Notes under the pieces: generated by a model
Told to the model about the DNA's origin: nothing
What the model saw: only the letters and a program-made list of their open reading frames with translations
Databases searched by the model: none
Position numbers and translations under genes: made by a program
From: Boothiomyces macroporosus
Taxonomy: Eukaryota; Chytridiomycota; Chytridiomycetes; Rhizophydiales; Terramycetaceae
Direction of reading: 5' to 3'
DNA: 64,000 nt
Assembly: GCA_027604185.1 (NCBI GenBank)
Contig: JADGKB010000016.1
Coordinates: 117,886 to 181,885, forward strand
Part shown: positions 1 to 10,406 of the stretch, piece by piece
Layout: the number at the start of each line of letters is the position of its first letter
Position numbering within the stretch: position 1 is the stretch's first letter

Positions 1-162
1 GTTCTTGGATCTGGAGCAAAACTTTGGGGCAAGTTGGTCAATAGCAATGTTGCATATTCATCTAGATTATCGTTCAATCACCTTTCTGAGCTGCCGCTTC
101 ACTGTTTTGTTGGTCGCTATAATCAAGAAACAATTACATTAAAAAATCAACTAATCGCTCTC
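1..162 (+). CDS. Partial C-terminal end of an unknown protein
   Basis: Frame 1 is open from the window edge to a TAA at 160-162 and gives 53 residues with no start codon inside the window. I recognise no family. Its last 29 bases overlap the tail of the minus-strand gene at 134-639, so the two genes would be convergent with overlapping 3' ends, which suits this compact genome. The open stretch is short enough to be chance. Confidence 0.3.
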
Positions 163-639
163 TAAAATTCGTCTTCTTTTTTACTTCAGTAATCTCGCTG
201 CGATTTTCCACTTTCTCTTCCACTTGCATTTTCAACTTGAGCAGCTTTTGTTTTTGAATGGATTCTTGTGGTGAATAATTCTTTGCGTTATCCAGTCTCA
301 TCCACTGCTCATCGATTATATGAGAATGGTGCGTGTATTTCTTTGGTGGTGGTGGGTTTACTTTGATGCGTTCATACAAAGCTGGTGGCATCACCGTCTT
401 GTTTTTCCTAGCACGTTGCGATGCTTTTACCAGTTCTTTATTAGCGGATATTCACCTTGTAATGTCATGGTATTTTTATATCCCTTAGATAGGCTGTTTT
501 CCAAGTCTACATCTGTGGGTACATAGTCTGCGATACCCAACTTTTTTGGTGTAGTTGCAAACCTTTTTTCAGCTGTACTAGACCGTTTTTCTTCCATTGC
601 TGGTTTATCATTGATTGGTGCCAATGCTGGCTGCTGCAT
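134..639 (-). CDS. Small basic protein of unknown function, two exons
   Basis: The reading starts at ATG 637-639, runs to 431, and resumes after a 23-nt intron (408-430, GTAAAA...CTAG) to the stop at 134. Removing the intron restores one frame of 160 codons across a Trp codon (LIKNW then KNKTVMPPALYERIK). The protein is rich in Lys, Pro and Gln, has no membrane segment or signal peptide, and ends in a charged, probably helical region with many Lys and Glu. I do not recognise the family. It is convergent with the partial gene at the window edge and lies tail-to-head with the DnaJ gene on the same strand. The intron type matches those of the conserved genes in the window, which supports it as a real gene. 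Confidence 0.55.
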
Positions 640-838
640 TGGTTTTTTTACTTTGAAAGATTAAGACGTGATGTCACTCAGGACGTGTTGGATTTCCCAC
701 ACACTCTGATTAATTAAATGGTTCATAGCTTACAGTATATCAGCCGACGACTATGATGTGAAAGGTCTCAAGTTATACACGCTTTCATTTAACGCGCTAA
801 TTGTTTGGACACCAAATTTGAAGCAAATATTTATTATT

Positions 839-1933
839 TTACAGAATGCTTGCCAATGATTGTTTTTGTTGATTAGTGAGATTAGGAAGAATAACATTCA
901 CGACCACACGCAAGTCTCCTTTTGAGCCTGGCATCTTGGAAATAGGCATGCCCTCTCCTTTGACCACGATTTCACTTCCAGGTTGGCACATACTATTTTG
1001 GCCACCACTGACAGTAATTGTTCTGCCATCAAGTTGGGTAATCTGCTTGGTAAATCCATTGTAAGCTTGTAGTAAAGTAATGTTAACTGTTGTTAGTAGA
1101 TCATTGTCTTGTCTCTTGAAAGTAGGGTGTTCCTTTTCTTCAATCACAAATTCAAGATCCGTAGGGCCTTCAGGAGTTTCGTCTCCTTCACCAGCAAACT
1201 TGATCTTTGTGCCAGCTTTCCAGCCAGGTTTGAGATTGATTGTCAAGATCTTTTCTGCTTGAGAAAACTGTCCATTTTCAATGACTTTACGGGTAACTTT
1301 TAGTCTTTTTTCGCCTCCAGTGTACAGATCGTTTAGTGAAACTGGGAATGGTCGTTGAACTACGGGATTCTCTTGTCTTCTAATGTGAGGCCCTTCATCA
1401 TACCTTTTGCGAGATCCAGACATTCCACTGGTATTTGAAAACCCTCTTGGCATGCCTCCCATTCCTGGCATACCTCCACCCATTCCTGGCATTCCGCCAA
1501 ACGATGCGAATCCACCAGGGATTCCTCCAAAGCCACCCATATCATCATCGTCGCCGCCTGCTCCTCCAAATGCAGAGAAGAAAGTCTTGAAGATATCTTC
1601 AGGGTTTGAAGGACGGAATCCACCGCCAGATGAGCTAAAGCTAAATGTACCGCCTGGGAATCCTCCAGCAGGGAAACCACCTCCAGGGCCTCCTGGGCCG
1701 CCAGCACCTTTTAGCCCTTCTTCACCAAACTGATCATATACTGCCCTCTTATTCTTGTCGGATAGCACTTCATATGCTTCACTGATCTCTTTGAATTTCT
1801 TGTCTGCCATTTCCTTGTTGTCAGGATTTCTGTCTGGATGCCATTTCAAAGCTAGTTTACGATAGGCTTTCTTTAGCGCGTCCTCGTCGACGGTTTTTGG
1901 AACATCTAGAATTTTGTAATAATCTTTTCCCAT
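839..1933 (-). CDS. Type II J-domain co-chaperone (DNAJB/Sis1-like)
   Basis: This 364-residue protein is an Hsp40 that should stimulate the ATPase of cytosolic Hsp70 and hand over unfolded clients. Residues 1-70 form a J domain with the diagnostic HPD ([10 protein letters not shown]) and the closing [11 protein letters not shown] long Gly/Phe and Gly/Met-rich region follows at roughly 75-170 (repeated GGMPGMGG). The C-terminal half is the two-lobed substrate-binding domain ([48 protein letters not shown]). There are no CxxCxGxG zinc repeats, so it is type II rather than type I. It has no ER signal and no CaaX end. No intron is needed. The start is the first Met of the J domain at 1933. The length is normal for DNAJB4/Sis1-type proteins. 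Confidence 0.93.
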   Translation of the reverse strand: MGKDYYKILDVPKTVDEDALKKAYRKLALKWHPDRNPDNKEMADKKFKEISEAYEVLSDKNKRAVYDQFGEEGLKGAGGPGGPGGGFPAGGFPGGTFSFSSSGGGFRPSNPEDIFKTFFSAFGGAGGDDDDMGGFGGIPGGFASFGGMPGMGGGMPGMGGMPRGFSNTSGMSGSRKRYDEGPHIRRQENPVVQRPFPVSLNDLYTGGEKRLKVTRKVIENGQFSQAEKILTINLKPGWKAGTKIKFAGEGDETPEGPTDLEFVIEEKEHPTFKRQDNDLLTTVNITLLQAYNGFTKQITQLDGRTITVSGGQNSMCQPGSEIVVKGEGMPISKMPGSKGDLRVVVNVILPNLTNQQKQSLASIL

Positions 1934-2604
1934 TGATTTGAATTAAAAGAGTCTGTTGGAGCTTGCGTTCAATTTATTTGAGTTGGAAAGTCTCTAGAAT
2001 CGCATGGAAAAATATAGTGCCAAGCCACAAAAATTACTCACAGTGAGTAACTTCGAATTAAAGTCCGTAAGAATGAACCAGATGTTGCTCAGGTGATTGC
2101 ATAATATATGATATCATCATTGCTAGTCATTCAGATATTCTGCGATGATGGGATTGCATCCATCTTCCCAAGATACTAAAAGAGCATATTATGCGGGCTA
2201 TTCTCACAACAATCTGCAATTCAAGTCAACTGAATGGTACGATAAAGATTGGTTTGGTTTGACTTTAAGATCTTGCAAAAAATAGCATAGCGGATATTGT
2301 CCACCAGCCGATAAATTTAGATCCGTCTTGAGTTGAAAGTGCCATCCGGTTCGTATTGATGTGTCTAGTTTATTTTGAGCCAAATTTTATCCATGATGGT
2401 GTTTACCAACAAGACACGTCCACAATAACCCACAAATATCATATAGTGACCGCGTTTGCCGGTCGCCATAATCTTACACCGTTCATTTGATACAGCAGCA
2501 CCGAGTGCCGCTGTATTGTTTCATTTTTAGATTGTACTGTACTATTTTGGTTTTGCCATACGAACCCACGAAAATTTTCGTAATTTTTAACCCTCTCAAA
2601 ATAA
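1934..2604. promoter_or_regulatory. Divergent intergenic region between the DnaJ and Clr2-like genes
   Basis: About 670 bases separate two divergently transcribed genes, so this should hold both promoters. I see a perfect inverted repeat at 2034-2050 about 100 bases before the DnaJ start. A 46-codon plus-strand frame begins near 2145 and a minus-strand frame of similar size begins near 2470. Neither resembles a family and neither is backed by a clear intron, so I do not call them. Confidence 0.4.
2034..2050. promoter_or_regulatory. Perfect 8-1-8 palindrome upstream of dnaJ
   Basis: TTACTCAC-A-GTGAGTAA has two exactly complementary 8-base arms around a single A. It lies about 100 bases upstream of the DnaJ start codon. 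The half site TTACTCA/TGAGTAA is close to the sites of Gcn4/AP-1 and Yap bZIP factors, which is suggestive only. I found no classical heat-shock element beside it. Confidence 0.35.
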
Positions 2605-4003
2605 ATGGATTCTAGCGATGAAAGAGATTCTGATCAAGAAACTGTTGATTCCTCAGTTGATAACAGTATTAGAAGGTCAAGTAGATTCAGAAAGAAACTC
2701 AGAGTAGATGTTCAGCAGCCGGTAACACCTAAACTGCCAGAGCCAAGGATTCTTGGGGTTCAGTCTTGTTTGGAAAAATACCAGTTTGTTTATAAGCTTA
2801 CTACCGGGTTTAGTATCGGTGATATCTGCTGGACCTGGGACTCTACGCAAGAGCTGTGGCCTTGCCTGGTGGTTGCCAAAAGAAAGCTAGCCACTACCTC
2901 TGCTGTATCCAGCCCAGCAGTTCCAAAAACCCAGCTAGTTGAAAGCAAAAACATTTCTGAAGAACCTAAACCTAGCAGTGACAAAGTTAAAATGGAAAAT
3001 GGAGATCCTGTTAAGCAAGAGCAAGACCTTCAGGTTGAAGTGAATATAAAAGCGTAAACGCCAGCTTAATTATAGAGAAGAGAAGGAACTAAACGACCCT
3101 GAAAAATCAATACTAGAAAGTCATGCGACAATGTTTGAAAAAGACAAGGAGCTCGAGGGTTACTCGCTACTCCTCAACAAGCGAATTTCAGCATATTACC
3201 AAGATAGATACGAATATTATGTTCAACTACTTCCTTTATCAACCATTGAAACGGACTTGGAGGCAGAGTGGCCCTCCACCACAACTGACATGATATTGAA
3301 ACAAGATTCAAACTTGGCACCTCTGTATTACTCTTCCGCACCGTATTGCGATGATGTACCTAGATATAATAGAGCTCTTATTCAGTCCATAAGCATTAGA
3401 TCTTCATGGGCGGTTCCGTGTCCCAAAATTGAAATTTATCCAGTGCCAGACTTTCAAGAAATAGTTACACCTCCAAACCATACAATTCCAGTTGTTTTGT
3501 CAAATAGCAAAGTAACAGGAAATTACCAAGGAGCAAAGTTGACCCAGAATGTGATAGAGCCTCAGGTGGCTGCGAAATTGAAAGGATCTGTTGTGGACTT
3601 GACTAGCGACTTGCTTACGCAGGGTATATCACACTGGAAGTCGAAAGGATCTATAAAATACACATCCAACAGTGACAAACCAAGCGCGAAGCCGCAAACG
3701 CCATTTCCTATATCAAAAGAGTACCAATATTGCAGATTAGGTTCAGAAATAATCAAGATTAATGATACAGTTATATTGACGAATAATTTACCGATGCAGG
3801 TCAAGAGAATCAAGCAGCAAGACGATTTGCTGATTTTTGATGGAGTGCTAATCTCTACTAGCACAAAATCCGTGACTGTTGATTACAGAATGGTCAAGTG
3901 TAGATATAATGTGGTGTTTTTGGGGGGCGAAAGTCTGGTTTCTGGACAGGTGTGGTGGGATGGTAGTACTATTGTGAAGGTACATCGTAAAGTATACGCC
4001 TAA
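2605..4003 (+). CDS. Clr2-like / chromatin-associated protein, two exons
   Basis: Two frames join through a 22-nt intron (3054-3075) to give 458 residues. The N-terminus is acidic then basic (SSRFRKKLRV). A PWWP- or Tudor-like stretch follows (GFSIGDICWTWDSTQELWPC). The C-terminus has a beta-rich module beginning YCRLGSEIIKINDTVIL that resembles the phrase seen in fungal Clr2-type silencing proteins (LGAE-x-I-x-V-G-D-x-V-x-L). In fission yeast Clr2 belongs to the SHREC histone deacetylase/remodelling complex. The Clr2 assignment rests on this short resemblance and the general layout, so it is tentative; a generic chromatin-reader protein is the alternative. The start is the first ATG, and an AATAAA lies just past the stop. 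Confidence 0.6.
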
Positions 4004-4321
4004 ACCTAATAAATATATATTTAATATATTCGAGCTTTTCATAATAGAGTTTTGTATTATCAGAGAGAAGTACCGGTAGGGACTTTATACAGAAAGTAGA
4101 GACTCTATTCGGGAGTAGGGACTTTATACAGAAAGTAGAGACTCTATTCGGGAGCTGTTGGTCGCAATCTCTTTAATATCAACAAAGCTCAGTTACTAGC
4201 GCTTCATCTGTTTTACGCGGGTAATTCTTTCCACTACTTCGGATGAGCCAGAATTACTACCCCTTTCCTACGCCACTCGTGAAACAAAAGGCAGCAGCAA
4301 TCTTGCTTTTTCAAAACAAAA
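4004..4321. other. Intergenic region with a tandem repeat
   Basis: This gap before the cofilin start contains the 39-bp direct repeat at 4077-4154. I see no gene in it on either strand. Confidence 0.5.
4077..4154. repeat. Two perfect tandem copies of a 39-bp unit
   Basis: The unit starting TAGGGACTTTATACAGAAAG and ending GACTCTATTCGGGAG occurs at 4077-4115 and again at 4116-4154 with no difference. It sits about 170 bases upstream of the cofilin start codon. Confidence 0.95.
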
Positions 4322-4850
4322 ATGGTACGCATTTGCTAATTCAAGTCCAGCGGAGTAGGAGTTTCAAACCAAGTGCTACAAACTTATGAAGATATGAAAT
4401 TGGGTAGAAAGTATGCATACATTGTCTTTGCAATTCAAAATTCTACTGAAATCATTGTTGAGAAAACAATGACTACTGAAGAGGCTTCCAAATTATCTAC
4501 GCCGGAAGTTTACGAATCGTTCAAATCATCTATTCCAAAAGATGAAGCTCGTTACGGTGTGTTTGACCTTGAATACGACTTGGGCCAGAATGGAGTTCGT
4601 TCCAAATTGATTTTCATTGTTTGGTAATTGGCACTAACGCAGGAACCCAAGCGAAGGTAAAATCAGAAGCAAAATGATTTACGCTTCTAGCAAAAAGGCT
4701 CTTAGGGATCGTAATTATGTTTTGATTGTAGGTCTGGATGGAATTCACCAAGAAGTTCAATGCAATGATTTGGATGAATTGGCATTCGAATCAGTGTTTG
4801 AAGTTGTAGCACCAAAAGGCGCTACTTTTAAAACCGCTAAAGAAGAATAA
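4322..4850 (+). CDS. Cofilin/ADF actin-depolymerising factor, four exons
   Basis: The 155-residue protein is a single ADF-H domain that severs and depolymerises actin filaments in the cytosol. Exon 1 is only the ATG (4322-4324). Three tiny introns follow: 21 nt at 4325-4345, 19 nt at 4624-4642 (GTAATTGGCACTAACGCAG) and 21 nt at 4711-4731. The joined product starts MSSGVGVSNQVLQTYEDMKL, has the cofilin signatures YAYIVF, KDEARYGVFDLEY, LIFIVWNPSEGKIRSKM and YASSKKALRD, and ends KTAKEE. The regulated Ser follows the initiator Met as in other cofilins. Its length is slightly above yeast Cof1. An intron right after the start codon is known in other ADF genes. Confidence 0.93.
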
Positions 4851-5319
4851 ATCAGTTTTATCGCAAGAATTATCTATTCTCTCTTTGATATTCTGTATGG
4901 TAATCCGTTAGCCTAGTTCAAAGTAATCCAGCGCCACTAAAGCTACTTTACAAAGTAGAATTGATTGAACTGGCTTTTATCTACTATATGGGATGAACTG
5001 CACCTAAAATATTAGGTTGTAACAGTCCGAACCATTTTATTCACAATACTTGAAATCATATATGCGGCTGACTACATTCGCGTCCCTGAGTCTGAAATTC
5101 AGTGTTGTTCAAATTAGGATATGGTGGTACAATATTATCACGGGAAATATTTGGCACACTGAAAAAGACAGTTGCGAGTATGGTGAAGAGCATTGATTCG
5201 AGGAAACGATCCGCCTACTGCTACATGATCACTGTCCAATGAAAAGGATTTGCTTGTAAAGCAAAGTTGAAACTGTCCAAAAATGTAAGGTCCCGAAATA
5301 GAATTTTTTAAAATTTCCA
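4851..5319. other. Intergenic, nothing recognised
   Basis: I see no coding stretch, repeat or RNA gene here. It should contain the cofilin terminator and the promoter of the 7TM gene that starts at 5320. Confidence 0.4.
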
Positions 5320-6870
5320 ATGCAAACTGCAATCAGCTCATTTGTTCCTCCAGTGTTTCAAATCGGATGGTTAAACAGTTCCTATTGCTCAAGTGCACCT
5401 TCAGTAATGTACAATTACACTGGGATATCCACAGAGCTATATAACAGCACTATATTTGAAACTACGACTTTAACTTCCTGCGGAAACAACTATTTTTCTA
5501 TGCAAAGTGGGTGCTGCCTGTCTACACTTGATGACAGCTTCTCTTATGCTTCGATGGTGCTGAGACGGCTGTTACCTGGTGTAAACTTCCCAATGGTGGC
5601 TGTTGGTGCCCATTACTGCCATTTACAACACTATTCTAAAGGATCATTATGGGATATTAGTGATATTTGGTACTTGAACGATGGATCTTGCATTGATTCC
5701 CATTTTCAATGTATGCCAAATGGTCAATTTACCTTTTATTCTAATGGAGGTTGCAAAGGTGAAAACCAAAGCGTACAGTTGGGTTCAGTGACTAATATGA
5801 CTATTGGAGGCATTGGGAATGTCAATGCTGAATTCGTAAAGATCAATACTGGTGTAGAAACCTACCGATGGACGGCCTTCATTCCTGCAGCATACTTGGT
5901 GTATCGATACCATGTGCCAATGGAAATTATTGCTGCCATTTCATATGCATGCGGATGGATACTCTCTATTTTCGTATTGGGATACTTTGTTTACAGACAC
6001 GTTAATACCAAATCCATGTATATGCTGATACTTGCGGTTTCACAGCTACTTTGGATTATATGGGAAGTAATGGATTTTTCGTACTACAATATTGTATTTC
6101 CCGACAGTAACGTCTACTATGCACAGATATATGGTGAAATTGAAGCTTGCATCTTTAATCTGGCTACACTAACTACAGTCCTTAATACCTGCAATCTAAT
6201 CCTTACCTTTAATCAAATTACATCCAAATGGAAGGTGTACGGGCTTTATTTTTCTGTAATTCTTTTGCATATAGGGCTGTCTGGAGGAAAGTTTGACACT
6301 TATGATGCTTCTATTCAAGGTGCCGGCAATCCATATGCGTCATGGATGCAAATAGCCCCACTTTGGATCTTACTAATGATAATAATCAACACTGTACCTG
6401 CCTTTATGATTACTATTAGATTGCTAAAGAATTCAGAGTACCTGCATGAAATTTCAACTTTGACAGCCATATGCAAAGTCTTTAAAAACAATTCAATATT
6501 CGCGATTCTAGTTATTCTTCAAGTAATCAACTCTATCGGCTATATTATATGTACCTGCATACAAAATTATACAGAAATATTGGGATCAGATAGAAACTTT
6601 TTGGGATTGAATGGAATAATTGCACTGCTATTCGCAATCCACTCGGCAATCAACTGCCTTTTCATTGAACATATTCGAGTATTCCTCAAGCTAAAAACCA
6701 AGTTTTCTTCTTACAAAAACTTGCAACAGTCAATTGTAATCGTGCCAAATGCCCCAACTGAACCTTTGAGTGACGAAATTCCATTCCGCACCAGAAAGCG
6801 GTTGTCAACCATTGAAGAAGTTTGTGTATTCGAAGAAGGAGCGGTGGATGGATTGCCCCAATTATTTTAA
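5320..6870 (+). CDS. Cys-rich-ectodomain 7TM protein (family member 1)
   Basis: The 516-residue protein has an N-terminal soluble part of about 200 residues and then seven hydrophobic segments, starting at HVPMEIIAAISY and ending at the helix LGLNGIIALLFAIHSAINCL. The layout is receptor-like. The soluble part has eight Cys in the order shared by all eight relatives in this window (C, CG, CC, YC, SCID, C, C) and the boundary motif TYRWTAFIP. Several N-x-S/T sites lie in the soluble part. A cytoplasmic tail of about 60 residues follows. No cleavable signal peptide is visible at MQTAISSFVPPVFQIGW. I do not recognise the family. This is the only copy on the plus strand and lies 20 kb from the others. 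No intron is needed. Confidence 0.85.
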   Translation: MQTAISSFVPPVFQIGWLNSSYCSSAPSVMYNYTGISTELYNSTIFETTTLTSCGNNYFSMQSGCCLSTLDDSFSYASMVLRRLLPGVNFPMVAVGAHYCHLQHYSKGSLWDISDIWYLNDGSCIDSHFQCMPNGQFTFYSNGGCKGENQSVQLGSVTNMTIGGIGNVNAEFVKINTGVETYRWTAFIPAAYLVYRYHVPMEIIAAISYACGWILSIFVLGYFVYRHVNTKSMYMLILAVSQLLWIIWEVMDFSYYNIVFPDSNVYYAQIYGEIEACIFNLATLTTVLNTCNLILTFNQITSKWKVYGLYFSVILLHIGLSGGKFDTYDASIQGAGNPYASWMQIAPLWILLMIIINTVPAFMITIRLLKNSEYLHEISTLTAICKVFKNNSIFAILVILQVINSIGYIICTCIQNYTEILGSDRNFLGLNGIIALLFAIHSAINCLFIEHIRVFLKLKTKFSSYKNLQQSIVIVPNAPTEPLSDEIPFRTRKRLSTIEEVCVFEEGAVDGLPQLF

Positions 6871-6922
6871 AATACACTTTTCTCATTTTTCTTTTTTTTC
6901 AAAAATAAAACATATTTCTAGA

Positions 6923-8782
6923 ATGAAAAAGTTTACCTTTGCATTCAAACGGAAGCCAAAGCCAAGGAAAAATCTAAAGCTTTTCGAACCGCAATTCAAA
7001 GCGGATGAATTCAATTTTGATGTGGATATCAAGGACAAGGTGAATTTATCCCCTCCAATCAAACCCATTAAAATCACCAATAATATTATACCGCAACCAG
7101 TAAAGAAAATTGAAGTGATTGAAAAGAAATCCGAAGCGGTAGATTGGACAGACTTTTTAAACCAAAAAAGCACAGTAGAATCAGATGCGACTAGGAATCT
7201 CAAACAAGCTCTACAGTCGAATGCGCTTTCATTCACTTATATTACGCTGTTTTTGCAGGATAATCAAGACCAGCTGATGCATTTCTCTACAACAGAGTTG
7301 CTGGATATATATAGTTTTTACAAGAAATCAAAGTCGCTAAAGCTGCAGGAATATCACATATTCCTCAAAGAATTTTGTTGGAAAGGAGATGTAAAAGGCT
7401 CACTGATGGTTTACGCGGATATCAAAAAGAGCGGGATTGATCCAGATCATTTTGTATATACATGCCTATATTATTTGTACCGCAACGAGCCAAAACAGTT
7501 GAATTTGCTTCATTCGTTTCAGATGAAACACTGGCGGAAATTAAATCAACAGAAATTAGACAGTACAAAGCCAGATACTGTCGTTTCCAATAAATCCATA
7601 TGCAGCTTGCTTAATGGGCTCCTGAGAAGGAATAAACCAGAGAATATAGATAATATTTATTCAAACTATGTGGAAACTGGAATACATTTTAGTACAGACA
7701 CAAATTTGGCTTTTCTGGAAGGATTCAAGAATCAAAAAGATAAAGTAATGATAGAAAAGATTCATTTTCAATTTACAAAGCAGTCCAAAGTACTAGAGAT
7801 GAAGACTTTTGAAGGCTTGATGGCAGCACACTATGAAATTGGTAATAATCGGGCAGTTACTCGACTGTATGATGACTATCAACAAATATACCAACCAAGG
7901 CTAATTGCAGTCAAGTACTACGTTAAAGCTTGCACCGAGCTGGAACTATTCCATTTTGTTACTACTGTTTCCAACAAGTTGCTGCAAGAACGCCGATTAT
8001 TAGATTTTGATACTTATGTTGCACTCTTGGAGTCATTTGAAGCATCTGGCAATGCAAATTTACTCACTAAATGGATTAAAGTAGTTAAAGAGCATCTCGG
8101 TTCTGATAATCCAATTTCGTCAAACATCCTCCGTCATTTGATATCTGCAGTGTCGAAAATAGGGACTTTGGAACAAGGACAAGATCTATTTAAAGAGTAT
8201 TTGAGCCATCATGAAAAGTATAGTGTCGAAATCAACAAAGTAAACGACGTTAATCTTTCGCCTAAAGAAATGGCAGAAATGTTTGATAGCGATAATCAAG
8301 ACGTATTGAAAAAGTTTAAATTATGGCATTCACCAACCCCAGCAAGAAGAGTCTTGTCCCACATGGCATACCTTTATGGCAAATCCCACGACAGCAATTT
8401 GATCAAATCGTTCTTTACGGACCATGTACTGCTCTCTTCTTCCCTTCATTTGCACTGGTCGAGATTTATTAAATCTAATCATGCAAAACTGGATGATTTG
8501 CTAGCAAAAGCCCAAGATAAATTAGATAACGGCGGTGATAAAAGTATTAAAGAGACAATCTCGTGGGTAAACAAACGCAAGAAGCGAGGGTTAGTTCTAA
8601 ACACTGGCGTAGAAGGGCCGTTCAAGTACGTTTATGATGGGTTGATCCACGGGTACAAGAGCAAGGAAACCGACAGCGTCCTTGGTCTCGATAACTTGTT
8701 GCACGAATTGGAAGAATACGAAAAGGCGACTGTTGCGTCGCTCCCAATCAAGTCCAAGTTTGTAACGCTAAAAGAAATTTAA
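6923..8782 (+). CDS. PPR-like helical-repeat protein, probably mitochondrial
   Basis: The frame is open from 6770, but that would overlap the previous gene, so I start at ATG 6923 (619 residues). The N-terminus is strongly basic (MKKFTFAFKRKPKPRKN), compatible with mitochondrial import. The middle has pentatricopeptide-like helical pairs, for example GDVKGSLMVYADIKKSGIDP followed by a helix starting DHFVYTCLYYLY, then repeats with the SLLNGLLRRNKP pattern. Such proteins bind organellar RNA and act in its processing or translation. The family call is from repeat style and not from a diagnostic residue. It begins 52 bases after the 7TM gene and ends 28 bases before the CorA gene. Confidence 0.7.
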   Translation: MKKFTFAFKRKPKPRKNLKLFEPQFKADEFNFDVDIKDKVNLSPPIKPIKITNNIIPQPVKKIEVIEKKSEAVDWTDFLNQKSTVESDATRNLKQALQSNALSFTYITLFLQDNQDQLMHFSTTELLDIYSFYKKSKSLKLQEYHIFLKEFCWKGDVKGSLMVYADIKKSGIDPDHFVYTCLYYLYRNEPKQLNLLHSFQMKHWRKLNQQKLDSTKPDTVVSNKSICSLLNGLLRRNKPENIDNIYSNYVETGIHFSTDTNLAFLEGFKNQKDKVMIEKIHFQFTKQSKVLEMKTFEGLMAAHYEIGNNRAVTRLYDDYQQIYQPRLIAVKYYVKACTELELFHFVTTVSNKLLQERRLLDFDTYVALLESFEASGNANLLTKWIKVVKEHLGSDNPISSNILRHLISAVSKIGTLEQGQDLFKEYLSHHEKYSVEINKVNDVNLSPKEMAEMFDSDNQDVLKKFKLWHSPTPARRVLSHMAYLYGKSHDSNLIKSFFTDHVLLSSSLHLHWSRFIKSNHAKLDDLLAKAQDKLDNGGDKSIKETISWVNKRKKRGLVLNTGVEGPFKYVYDGLIHGYKSKETDSVLGLDNLLHELEEYEKATVASLPIKSKFVTLKEI

Positions 8783-8810
8783 TATAATTTTGACTATTGA
8801 TCTGAAAAAA

Positions 8811-10406
8811 ATGAGTACGCCGATAAAGAGAGAAAACTCTGGATCCGAAAGCGCAGATGAAGTCGTCAACGATCCAAATGCAGCCGCTGCAATGGCATTC
8901 TCACAACCGCAGCGTCCCAAATTCCAAATATCCAGACATTCAGCTTCACAAATTGACCGGAGATATTCAATGATAGCGCCTGGGTACGCAGCGAATTCAC
9001 CAGATAAAGTTACACTTCCGATTTACGAACTTGATAAACGATCGTCTAGTGTCAGTAACCAATCAATGAATATTCAATGTGATGATAATTCGCCAAATTT
9101 CAGGACGATTGCAGCCAGATCTTCTCCAACGATTGATACGAATATTCCTTATGGATCGTTACGCTCTGAACCACAAATTTCGCAATCTTTTAATGAATCG
9201 CCAGAAATGGAAGAGGAACAGCCAGCCCAAGATAGACTGGACTTGGATGACATCGCGAGTTACTTTGAAAGCATTAAAGGGGTCAAATATCAATCTAGCT
9301 CTAGCGTAATAATGACTAATATAGCTGTCTGGACCGCCCAGATATACATTCTATTCTGAAAAAACTGGTGTTGTGAGAGCAAGTTCGTTTTCAACGCTGG
9401 ATTTGTCAAGCGACGAAATGTCGATTAAAGAGATGCTAGAATCTGGCAAGTTTTACTAATCTAGGCCCATTCTGGATCGATTGCTTGTCACCTACATTGA
9501 TAGAGATGAACGATATCAGTAAATTGTTCCACTTGCACCCATTGACAAACGAAGATATTCAGACTTCTGACACAAGAGAAAAGTGCGAAGTATTCGAAAA
9601 GTACTTTTTTGTAGTTGTGCGAAGCTTTGAACAGGATCAATACAAGAATTCTTTTATGCAGCCAATTACAGTCTCGATAGTTATATTTAGGGAGTGTATA
9701 TTATCGGTATCTTTTATTAATCTAGTTTCAGTACAGCCCTACGTTTCACTCCAGGAATGTTCGATCAAGGATAGATCAGCTGTCTGCTTATGGACTGCAC
9801 GTAACAACAGAATGGATAAACTATGCGTTGATTGATGATATTACAGATTCATATATGCCATTCATGAAAGTGATTGAACTGGAAGTAGATACGATAGAAG
9901 AGCTCGTGCTTATACTAGCACAGGAATCCGAACAGTCAGATATGCTTCGAAGAATAGGGATAGTTAGAAAAAGAGTTATGCAGTTGTTGAGATTAATGAA
10001 CACCAAGGCAGATGTAATCAAAATGATTATTAATAGATGTCTTGATACCTCAATCGGAAATGAAACCCGATTCTATCTTGAAGATATTCACGACCATGTA
10101 CTGACAATGATGCAGAACTTGTCCCACTACGAAAAATCATTGGCACGATCTCATTCAAACTATTTAGCACAGATATCTATAGATATTACACAGGCATCTA
10201 ATAGGACATCTGACACTGTGATGCGTATGACCCTGCTAGCGTCCATCCTAGTTCCGCTAAACATTATCACCGGTCTTTGGGGCATGAACGTTCGTGTTCC
10301 TGGGCAAGACAGAGACGATCTCACATGGTTCTTTTCAATCATATGCACAATGTTTTTCCTTATCACTGGTACATATTACTTTGTTAGAAGAATGAAGCTG
10401 GTATAA
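8811..10406 (+). CDS. CorA-family magnesium transporter (Alr1-like), four exons
   Basis: The 512-residue product is a pentameric Mg2+ channel of the plasma membrane type. Three 19-nt introns are removed: 9306-9324 (GTAATAATGACTAATATAG), 9446-9464 (a GC-AG intron, GCAAGTTTTACTAATCTAG) and 9707-9725 (GTATCTTTTATTAATCTAG). The joins restore RYTFYSEKTGVVRA, SGPFWIDCLSPT and CILSFQYSPTFHSRNV. The long Ser-rich N-terminus, the acidic and helical cytoplasmic funnel (YALIDDITDSYMPFMKVIE) and two C-terminal membrane helices are typical. The pore motif GMN is in LNIITGLWGMNVRVPG. Alr-type proteins are often longer at the N-terminus. The start is the ATG 28 bases after the upstream gene's stop. Confidence 0.93.
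9446..9464 (+). other. 19-nt GC-AG intron in the CorA gene
   Basis: Removing GCAAGTTTTACTAATCTAG joins LESG to PFWIDCL in frame. A GT donor 4 bases downstream would leave a 15-nt intron and the wrong frame. The donor GCAAGT is the usual strong form of the minor GC class, and a TACTAAT branch-point-like sequence precedes the acceptor. Confidence 0.75.

Noticed and set aside
1407..1733. Pro-rich plus-strand frame of 108 codons, and a Leu/Glu-rich minus frame at 1360-1707
   Set aside because: They are shadows of the Gly/Phe/Met-rich region of the DnaJ gene.
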